NCBI GenBank assembly: GCA_002633025.1
Contig: NMRB01000602.1
Span: 62,001 to 126,000, forward strand
DNA length: 64,000 nucleotides
Reading direction: 5' to 3'
Origin: Notospermus geniculatus
Lineage: Eukaryota > Nemertea > Pilidiophora > Heteronemertea > Lineidae
Shown in pieces: positions 56,088 through 64,000 of the stretch. A program made the translations under genes and the position numbers. Each line of letters starts with the position of its first letter. Position 1 is the first letter of the stretch. The notes beneath the pieces were generated by a model. It was not told the origin of the DNA, ran no database searches, and saw nothing but the letters and a program-made list of their open reading frames with translations.

Positions 56088-59000
56088 GCCTTGTAGTGAA
56101 CTTCTCAGTTCCACTTTGGGATTATAGATGGCGCCAAGTTTGATGCGCAAGTCAGATGAGGGTCATTTTGTGGTTGAACCACGACAAATAAGAGTGCCAG
56201 AAGGCGTGGCCAGCCGAAGTCCATATAATCTGGTGCATATACGCACCTTGGCTCGAGTTAGCACGAATGTACAATACGAACCAATATTCAACCAGTCGTT
56301 CTGAGACCACTTTCGAATTTCCAACAGGATTCTGTCCCGGAAAGGGCAGATGCCTATTGACCGCTTGGTAGAAAACGAAAAGTCGAAGATATTATACTAG
56401 TGCAGTTTCGCGAGGGACTTTCCTATCATATATCTACATTTTTATCAGAAGATCACGAAACAGTGAGAGCCTGGGAGAAATTGGAAGAGATCTAGGCCCA
56501 CTCCCACCACACCCCAAAATAGCTTGAGGAGGTGCAGCCCAGTAGAAATTAACTGTTGTATCCATCCAGATAACGGAACGCACTGTGAGTGATAAGCAAG
56601 GGGTATATTTTCGTTATCCGAAAAGGATATTTAGAATATGCCTACGCATCAGTTCACGAGTGCTAGCCGCGTTGTTGGAAGGCTCTAAAGGTAGGCTACT
56701 TGTGTAGTGCTGCCCTCTGTTTTCGGACATTCAAATCATAATCATAATAGATCATATATTGCGCGTCCTGGTCCTTATGGACCTTTGCGCGTTGATGAAC
56801 CGTTCGAAATTTGCGCATGGATGTTTCAACGTTAAAACATAGAAATATAGGCCTAATTTGAAGGATTTCATTACAACGTTTGTTATACGTAAGCGGCGGG
56901 CGCGCGCTACTTTCTGATTGCCCAGCATGACCACCAAAATGTGTAATAAACCACATTACTGAAATGTCACTCTGAAGTTTACGTATACATCGTGTCAAAT
57001 ATACGCCAATCTGTATAGCTATCTGAGCGATAGACAGCCAGGGTTTGTAGCGTTATATTGTGTTCGCGGAGGTGTGAGGCAGCCTAACAATATGGGACAT
57101 GGTCGCGTCCAAAATCACTCTGCGCATGACCATTTTGTTCACTCAAACAACCTCGGACCTAACTCGTTCTTCCAAGAGTCCAGGGCTTGACTGTTTGACA
57201 TTCGGGGGTCTTTTCCGAAGAATGACGGAAAGACCCGAGGTATTTGCTCATATCAAAGGGACAGATGCGAAAACAAAATTTGTATATAAGTCTCGTATAT
57301 GAATTTGAATTGTCTAAAATGACCCCTGATATTGTTTCCCAATATTTACAGTGTATCAGTAGGCCTACCATAATGATTGTATAATTTTCGCCAGTGTCCC
57401 TTTAAATCATGTGCAGAATCCTGCGTTTATCGAGGCCACACGTCCCGGGGAACTTCTTATCAGTTCCAATTTGAAATGACAGACGGCGCCACCTCGATCG
57501 CATCAAATAAAATCACATCAAATAAAATCACATCAAATCAAAAAGAGTTTATTGATTATAATACGAAATACAGGAGATTGAGTGTAGTTTCAAATGGATG
57601 TAGCTGCAATCTGCCAATATCGACTTGCCTAGAAATATACCATATTCCTTTTTATAACATAGTCCTATTTTAACTCATTTACAAAAGGCATTTTCCGAGG
57701 AAAAAAGTAAGACTCAATAACTCAATAACGGCTTCTGCGGCCGTATTTATAGGATGATCATAATTACCTTAATAAGTCCTAGGTGAAATCCACAAGTAAA
57801 ACAAATGAAATCCAAAAAATAATCAGGTAGCAATTCAAAGTGACACGTCCACTTGTGATGGAGTCTTGACAGCAAACACGTGGCTACACTTGTAACATGA
57901 AACATTCGGCATGATAGACAAGGCCTATACTGTCAGAACGAGGCTCCAATGTATAAGATACCTGAACCAAGAAAACATCATCAAGAAGTCACCTACAAGG
58001 ATCGTCAAAGTTAGCCTAAGTATATCAAAGAAGGTTACATAACATTCACAATAACTTTCAATTATTTCATCCCTACAACGGAAGGTTAATTGCCTAGAAA
58101 TGAACTTAAATCATTGCTTACACAGTCAGATTGTTAATTACACATTTCGATCGCGTGACTCCTCACCACAGACGATACGGGTCATGATGGTGTGTCAGAG
58201 TAAACTAAATGACGAAAGGTGGCGCGATACCAGGAGCCGTTTGAATGGCAGAATTTCACAAGGAACAGAAGTTGTTATAGCCTACGCGATTGTGCATTCA
58301 ATTCAGGTCAACACACCAACTGAAAAAAGTAAACAAATCAACCCTCCCTCTCCATCATGATGACACAAAACCAGCCAGTACTCGCACAAAAAGGGTGAGT
58401 GATGGCTCGTCGTAATAATAAACAAACGAACGCTGAAGAACACCCCATCTTGCACCATGGTGCTAAAGACAGAGACTGACCTCAAACCACTTCTAAATAT
58501 AAATCCATTATTCTAAATACAAATCCATGTGGTTCTCAACCTCGGCGAACACGTGCGCATCAGCCTCTGTCCTACTTTCGGACTCCGTCGGTAAATAGGA
58601 GAGCCCATGTAAACCCCATGGCTTTTAAACCAAACAGAATCATTTCTTAATTATGAAATCAGTGAAAAACCACAAAATGCCAGAAAAAACATATTAATCG
58701 CAAAATAATCGGTCTTATTATTAGCCCGGACACTACTAGGCATAAAAAGTAACATATACCACCTGAGTGTTTTGAAAGCCGTTAATGATTTAGTGCCGAA
58801 AACTGTGTCAAAATCTCATTTTGGACCAAATATAATGGTCACTTAAAGGGACTATAGGCCCACGTGAACCAATATGCTGATATAGGGGTCTACTGAGGAG
58901 TCTGACTTGGAGACTTGGAGCCCAACTTGACTAGGTCAACGCTGGAATGAAACTTACATCTAGGCCTATCTGGTACACAAGTAGTTGGTGAAGACCAGCC

Positions 59001-59738
59001 AGGGTATGGGCGGTTATGTCCGCATAAATTAGACGTGCACAATACATAATAATATTATTTCGGCAAACGTGTGTGTATTCCCAAAAGGGATATATTTCTT
59101 GCAAAACAGATGTAAGTATGTCGATAAACACGAAAGTTTTATCCACAATAGCATATTCCTTATTCCACTATTGAAGTCGGGTTCTAAACCACAGTCAGGA
59201 TAATGGTTGCTGCCCCAGGACACATTTCAGTCCATATTAGTTTTCAGTAATAAGGGGTTAAAAAGCAAAACGTGTACCTATCCAGCTCATGTACGATCAG
59301 GAAGGGGTTAAACAGGATATATTTCCACAATAGCTAATGCCTATCCTTTGTAAACACCACAAAACTGATGTCAGGATGGTCAATATTCGTTCTACATCAC
59401 ACTGATAGGCCTACTGTTATTTCAATGAGAGTTTGAATTTCCCGCCTTTTTGGTAACTCTCCTTTAGAAGGAGTCTAGACATACGGCAAACTTTTCACTG
59501 CCCGACTGGACTGACGAATTTCAAAATACCAGATATCAGATCACAGACAAAATATGGGTCAACAAACTACTTAATTTGACGGGGCTGTTATATTTTCTAG
59601 ACAATGAACATCATTTCAATGCATAAACACCATCCACGTCTCAGTAAAATCGACCGTTCGAAGAAGGCCATGAAGTGCCGTGACATTGTTTTCAATTCAA
59701 CGCTAAATAAAGCCGAGACAGCCGAACTTGTTGATTCT
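56088..59738. other. 3.6 kb of host-like sequence without convincing genes
   Basis: Only short, unsupported open frames. Contains a (ATCAAATAAAATCAC)-type short tandem repeat at about 57506-57545, GTAGGCCTACC near 57358, and scattered AGGCCTA motifs, unlike the dense gene packing before 56 kb. I read this as host DNA next to the viral segment. Confidence 0.55.
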
Positions 59739-60518
59739 TTACAGACAAACTGACCAAATACTTGCGTAACAAACCATGATGACTTCTTTCCTAGAATCTC
59801 TTCNACACCTATCGACTGTATCCATGTCGTAGTCAAAAATTCTTAAAATGTCGATCGCCGAGTTGACGTTTCTGATGAGGAATGGGTGTTCATGATGGAG
59901 TCTTATGAATAAATCGGGATGGAGTTGACTTAACTGTTCGACCAGATGACTTTCTTCGACGCATCGTAGTTTTCGTCGTGTGGTCGGGAACACGATCGTC
60001 AGGATACAATCCAGCCGTTTTATTAAGTCGACGTCATCACCTTCCTCGTAGCGGAGAAGTATCTTTTTGTGCATGGTGTCCAGTGGCCATCTACAGACGT
60101 CTACCAGAAATGTGACTAGGCTGTATCTGCAGTTGCGAACATGTCGATGCAAGATGTCGTATCGTACAGCAAACGATTTTACGCATGATGCGGCCAAATC
60201 GATGCAGTTGTTGCAGTAGGTGACGAATCGTGGTCGTTGGTCGATCTCGTCTGGGTCTGCGATGTGTCGCGTTGTCGTCAGGACAGCTCGGGCACACTCT
60301 TCACAGATGACGCTAGTTGGGTACTCACTTTGGCGAGAGTTGTGATGTCCAGCATCCTTCAGCTCCATCTTCCTCATGTCGTCAAACAGACTTGCGTCAA
60401 TTTGTGCCAGTGTTAAATCTCCACAGACACTCTCGAGGCACTTCACGTGGTTATGATCAATAGTGAAACGCACGATAGTTGGTAAACATCCAAAGCAGAA
60501 AGTACTGGGACTTGCCAT
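59739..60518 (-). CDS. Cysteine-rich 259-residue protein with an unresolved base
   Basis: ATG 60518. Contains CFGCLP at residue 8, then CEECA, YCNNC and further cysteines spaced like zinc-binding pairs, followed by a helical C-terminal half. One N at 59804 leaves the frame beyond it uncertain. Not recognised. Cysteine spacing and a following SFAVRYDIL segment resemble the 52508-53164 product weakly (FRFSYDIW), so a shared viral family is possible. It has no promoter box of either class. Confidence 0.5.
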   Translation of the reverse strand: MASPSTFCFGCLPTIVRFTIDHNHVKCLESVCGDLTLAQIDASLFDDMRKMELKDAGHHNSRQSEYPTSVICEECARAVLTTTRHIADPDEIDQRPRFVTYCNNCIDLAASCVKSFAVRYDILHRHVRNCRYSLVTFLVDVCRWPLDTMHKKILLRYEEGDDVDLIKRLDCILTIVFPTTRRKLRCVEESHLVEQLSQLHPDLFIRLHHEHPFLIRNVNSAIDILRIFDYDMDTVDRCXRDSRKEVIMVCYASIWSVCL

Positions 60519-61291
60519 GTTGAATGATGAAAATCGTGTGCTGGCGGTTCGGAAATACTGGCACTCTTTAAGATCAGAGTGCTCCGCCCCCAGCCAGCCA
60601 ATTAATGTTCATCAACCATTCACAGCGCAGTCCAGTAGAACTGGTCAAAATGTACAATAGCCTAAAAGGGTCACAAATGGACTGAATGCCATTAGGGCGG
60701 GCCTAATCGTCGAAGCGTGACACCCTGACAGCATGACCAATGGCCTGATTGGTCAGTGTCGTGTTACCGTGACGCGTTCACGATTATACACTGGGTTGCG
60801 GGGTCAACAAGAGTGTGTTCTGTTTCAAACCTCTCTACTCTCAGACAACCAGGCAGCCAACGGTCTACGTAAAGATACATGCCCTAAACCATCATCAATG
60901 AACCCTCTTCTACTGAATCAAGAAAATGCTTGCCCAGGAATAACAGCACAGGTGGCCAGAAGAAAAGAGGGAGGTTTAGATTACACATGTGCATGAATAC
61001 GTTTGCGTAATTACACATAAACAGGCTACAGAATGTGGCGTAATTCCTAACTCTGCAGGCCTGAACCATGGTTGACCTTGACCTTGATATCAGACCATCC
61101 ATGCAGGCCTGCATAGTTAGGAATTACGCCACACACTGTAGTGTTATGTGTAAGTACGCGAATGTGTCTTCACACCCGCTAAACGTCTCTTCGGTTTGTC
61201 GAGATACGTACCAAGACACAAAGTGAACAATTCAAAGATGGACATTTTTTATTTTCAATAATAGATTTATTCACTATGCATATGTACACAC
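60519..61291. other. Intergenic host-like region
   Basis: No gene recognised. Contains the hairpin element at 60985-61172. Confidence 0.5.
60985..61172. mobile_element. MITE-like hairpin
   Basis: Inverted arms GTGGCGTAATTCCTAACT (about 61034) and AGTTAGGAATTACGCCAC (about 61113), with further pairing outward to about 60985 and 61172. The centre carries TTGACCTTGACCTTGA. Confidence 0.65.
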
Positions 61292-61549
61292 ATGGGCAAA
61301 AGGAGACGTAGTGAATTGTACACGCGATATTTACATGAAGAACCGACTTACAAGATAAGGCGCATAAGGCAAGGAATCGACGAGAACTATAGCCCGCTTC
61401 CCCCCCGGAAACCCCCATCCCCATGTCCCCAAACCCCCAAAAAACGTGAAGATAGACCGAGACTCGCACACCCAAATCACTTATACTACAAAGAACATTG
61501 TTGGTCTGTGTTCGAAAACATACTTTTGTTTTGGTGCCGAAACGGATAA
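61292..61549 (+). CDS. Small basic, proline-rich 85-residue frame, doubtful
   Basis: Starts MGKRRRSEL and has a proline/lysine-rich middle. No family recognised and no clear promoter. May be a mobile-element remnant or chance. Confidence 0.25.
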   Translation: MGKRRRSELYTRYLHEEPTYKIRRIRQGIDENYSPLPPRKPPSPCPQTPKKREDRPRLAHPNHLYYKEHCWSVFENILLFWCRNG

Positions 61550-61620
61550 ACACAGCTGTAAAGGTATACAGCAATGGCGGAAATGCTTTGACGAAGGAGC
61601 ACCATCTCAAAGCGCTAAAA

Positions 61621-61911
61621 TCACAGCGGAGCGGCGAAGGCGTTAACAGAGGGTTCAGAGTGGTTGGAAATCGAGTTATGACATACGAACAGATTCGGAC
61701 AGAACTCAGCTACTTTTTCCCCTTCTCTGTAGGCATGCTTCCGTACGTGGGGATAAAATTCTCGAAGTTTTTTCCCAAAATGAACATGCGTACATATTTT
61801 TGTACTCTTAGTCATTTTTTTATATAGTGTGTACACTGCTTCGACTGGTACACGACGTCCATTATCTTTCTTAATGTACGTTGTTAAAAATACATGTGTA
61901 CTAGTATCCAT
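61621..61911 (-). CDS. 96-residue protein resembling an RFX/D5-type winged helix
   Basis: ATG 61911. The order VPVEAVYTLYKK, then HFGKKLREFYPHVRKH, then a late aromatic stretch, fits the small winged-helix DNA-binding domain of RFX proteins and of C-termini of D5-like viral helicases. Such genes occur in large DNA viruses and Polinton-type elements. Three 23-base repeats, each with TATAAAG on this strand and an ACGTC core, lie directly upstream. The assignment is from pattern only. Confidence 0.4.
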   Translation of the reverse strand: MDTSTHVFLTTYIKKDNGRRVPVEAVYTLYKKMTKSTKICTHVHFGKKLREFYPHVRKHAYREGEKVAEFCPNLFVCHNSISNHSEPSVNAFAAPL

Positions 61912-61912
61912 T

Positions 61913-61981
61913 ACGTCTTTATATTACTTTTACTGACGTCTTTATATTACTTTTACTGACGTCTTTATATTACTTTTACTG
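61913..61981. repeat. Three 23-base tandem repeats upstream of the winged-helix-like gene
   Basis: Units begin at 61913, 61936 and 61959 (ACGTCTTTATATTACTTTTACTG). On the minus strand each offers TATAAAG; TGACGTC spans the two repeat junctions. Confidence 0.75.
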
Positions 61982-62518
61982 ACGACACGTCTCGTCGACA
62001 AATTTCTTAAATTTCCCCCGGGCTTCAATATACTTGAGTACATTCACGTAACAGTCAATAATGACTGTTACCGTTCGTTGCGCCTGTGTATCAAAAGAGA
62101 GTTCCTTGTGGATCTCGGAGAGCCGTATTAAAGCGAATCGAAAGCGAAAAAATGTAAACAAACTTCTCCAGAATGTCAACAAAGAAATTTTCGTGCATTT
62201 TGATTGGCTGAATTTTGTGTTTACAAACACCAGCCAAATGTAAACAAAATCCGCTATCGATTCGCTTTAAGAATGGATCCGTCGCCACCTGATCCGTCGC
62301 CAAAGGATGTGCCGTCGCCACCTGATCCGTCGCCAAAGGATGTGCCGTCGCCACCTGATCCGTCGCCAAAGGATGTGCCGTCGCCACCTGATTCGTCGCT
62401 ACTTTTACCCAAAAACGGAAAACCTGACGGTATCAGTATACAGAATCACTAGATGTGTAACATTCATACGATTCCAAGGCATCAATTTTGTAGTGACAGA
62501 AGTGGGGAGTTTTCGAAA
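61982..62518. other. Region with inverted arms and a minisatellite, no firm gene
   Basis: TTAAAGCGAATCG near 62127 and CGATTCGCTTTAA near 62258 are inverted arms about 120 bases apart. The minisatellite at 62279-62400 follows. Nothing else coding is supported. Confidence 0.45.
62279..62400 (+). repeat. 33-base minisatellite, about 3.5 units
   Basis: Repeats of CCGTCGCCACCTGATCCG-type units encode Pro/Ser-rich DPSPKDVPSPP if translated from ATG 62274. Coding status doubtful. Confidence 0.75.
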
Positions 62519-62653
62519 TCAAACCTTAAACGTAAACGTAAACGACAACGTAAAAGAAAAGAAGTTTAGATGAGTATGAAAATAACGTTGTCGTTTTTTG
62601 TCTATCGTTTTGATTTCTAAACCTCCCAAATTTCGTACCAGGAAGAAATCGCT
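62519..62653 (+). repeat. Direct repeat, left copy
   Basis: Matches 63859-64000, with an 8-base gap. Contains AAACGTAAACGTAAACG and CGTTGTCGTTTT. Confidence 0.8.
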
Positions 62654-62793
62654 TAAATCCCCATGCCTTTTCCCCTGCCCCCCCCCCCACCTCCCCATGA
62701 CCTAATCCACACATCAAAGAAGTGGAAGATCGTTGGTAAGTGCAAACACCCAGAGTGGTGGACTTCGGAAAAAAACATATCTATGACTAACCC

Positions 62794-62833
62794 CAACCAA
62801 AAACCCTACCCTAAGCCCTAAACCCTAACCCCT
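62794..62833. repeat. Degenerate telomere-like CCCTAA tract
   Basis: AACCCTACCCTAAGCCCTAAACCCTAACCCC-type sequence, an imperfect version of the metazoan telomere repeat. Internal, not at an end of the window. Confidence 0.5.
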
Positions 62834-62850
62834 AAATCAAAGATAAACGT

Positions 62851-63606
62851 TTGAATCCCCCTCAAATAACCCAGTACACGGCCAGCGTAAGAAGAGAAAA
62901 GAGAAGAGATAATCCCAACAACCTCAAGACGGCCAGCATAAGACGAGATGTGACAAATAAGGAAGTACCCCAACCTCATACAAGAATACCCCAATCTAAT
63001 AGATGCGACAAACCCCTCGATCAGCTTAAAGACATTTTTAAGAAGATGCTAAAAGAAGAGATGTGCATGGCAAATGACCAACACCGGCTATCACCCGATA
63101 TGTTTGGAAAACCCGCCAAACATCATGCGTTCGACTGCAAGGACACCCCGTTCGTGATTTATGGAAAAAATAGCTGAACCTGCACACGAATTAGTCGAAG
63201 ACAAGTACAAGGACTTGACATACAAGTTAAAAGAATTAGTTGAGGAAGAAGCCGAGGTGCGAAAGGAATCCAAAAGGAAGGGTGCCACCAAACCCCCCAC
63301 CCCAACCTAATACGAAAATATCCCAATTCTAAAAATTTGTGGCAGCTGAAGAAGAGATAGTTCACCTACAAGAACCGCAGTAATTTGCCCGGATGTACAG
63401 AGCCGAAATGTTTCGTCTCCGAAGGAAATGAAAAAACTCTTGTTAGATGTGTTGTTCAATACTTGGAAGACATAGCACTATGCGCTCATGATCTGATTGA
63501 GACTAAATATCAGGACACAACAGATGAACTAAAGCGTTTGGTGAAAGAAGAGACGGAAGCGTTTGACGGTGCCCTCTCCAAACGAAAAGGTTTGAACGGT
63601 GGATAA
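62851..63606 (+). other. Two related coiled-coil-like frames, probably broken
   Basis: Short frames at 62851-63177 and 63385-63606, with an intervening piece around 63170-63310, encode similar Lys/Glu-rich segments (KYKDLTYKLKELVEEE and KYQDTTDELKRLVKEE), each followed by SKRKG. They look like tandem copies of one gene fragment. Origin unknown. Confidence 0.35.
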
Positions 63607-63858
63607 AGCAGCTGCCTGTTGTAGGGTTCAATTCGTCCAAATAGCCTACGATTTGAATGCCATGAAAAGTGCGTTTTTCCCCGCTCTCCTGGACAGGATC
63701 AAATCTGTCAAGCAAACGTGACTGTTATTAAAAAGTTCAACTATATGACGATCAGTACTGTCAATCTCAAAATACTGGACATTCTGAATTTTTTTCACCC
63801 CAAACAATACACTTGCAGAGCAAAGGTGCATTCCGTATGAATGGTTCACACACCTCGA

Positions 63859-64000
63859 TCAAACCTTAAACGTAAACGTAAACGACAACGTAAAAGAAAA
63901 GAAGTGGGGAAGTTTAGATGAGTATGAAAATAACGTTGTCGTTTTTGTCTATCGTTTTGATTTCTAAACCTCCCAAATTTCGTACCAGGAAGAAATCGCT
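63859..64000 (+). repeat. Direct repeat, right copy (runs off the window)
   Basis: Second copy of 62519-62653, 1340 bases downstream. The interval holds the paired coiled-coil frames, so this may be a tandem array. Confidence 0.8.

Noticed and set aside
61179-61610. 143-residue minus-strand frame at the right end
   Set aside because: Composition looks like non-coding DNA, no family pattern, and it overlaps other doubtful frames.
1-64000. CRISPR arrays, rRNA genes, bacterial operons
   Set aside because: No regularly spaced repeats with unique spacers, no rRNA-like sequence and no bacterial gene signals. The repeats present are tandem or inverted elements.

Overview
The window looks like a piece of a herpesvirus-type genome, closest in kind to the malacoherpesviruses of marine invertebrates, lying next to and probably inside invertebrate host DNA. 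The herpesvirus assignment rests on hallmark proteins read directly from the sequence: the Walker A half of a packaging terminase (1943-2824, minus), a family B DNA polymerase (4312-9432, broken), a capsid maturation protease/scaffold with the His-Ser-His signature (47618-49030, minus), a gB-type fusion glycoprotein (49444-52185, minus), a 1383-residue probable major capsid protein (13449-17600), a deoxynucleoside kinase, an alkaline-nuclease-like protein and a UL24-like protein. Host DNA is indicated by a spliced ANKLE1-like GIY-YIG gene fragment inside the polymerase gene, several MITE-like hairpins, GTAGGCCTAC-type motifs common in marine invertebrate genomes, and about 8 kb at the right end with few convincing genes. 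I read this as an endogenised, partly decayed viral copy or a virus/host chimeric locus. I cannot name the species.

Layout. 1-9.4 kb: a left-edge gene, an unknown late-type gene nested opposite the terminase, terminase exon 1 ending at a strong splice donor, the kinase, then a DNA polymerase interrupted twice (a 370-base insert with a 448-base tandem duplication, and a 1.45-kb block carrying host GIY-YIG exons). 10-17.6 kb: PPP-family phosphatase, UL24-like nuclease, unknown 506-residue protein, major capsid protein. 17.1-45.7 kb: a 14.2-kb tandem duplication (unit A 17131-31318, unit B 31319-about 45712), each carrying an eIF1A-like gene, a 338-residue gene, a coiled-coil 623-residue gene, an alkaline-nuclease-like gene, several small genes and a 1134-residue gene. 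The copies differ by about 5% by eye, except for a 3.5-kb stretch that appears identical. 45.7-56.1 kb: small genes, a four-pass membrane protein with a PPxY tail, protease/scaffold, gB, a 54-residue membrane protein, cysteine-rich genes with unclear starts and an unknown 335-residue gene. 56.1-64 kb: mostly host-like sequence with repeats, one cysteine-rich gene and a small winged-helix-like gene.

Regulation seems to fall into two classes. Replication and regulatory genes (kinase, polymerase, phosphatase, eIF1A-like, 338- and 1134-residue proteins) have TATA boxes and often an upstream GGTGGTA/TACCACC motif. Structural-type genes (terminase, capsid, protease, gB and others) carry TATTTAA, usually 27-45 bases before their start codons. 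This resembles the TATT late promoters of beta- and gammaherpesviruses.
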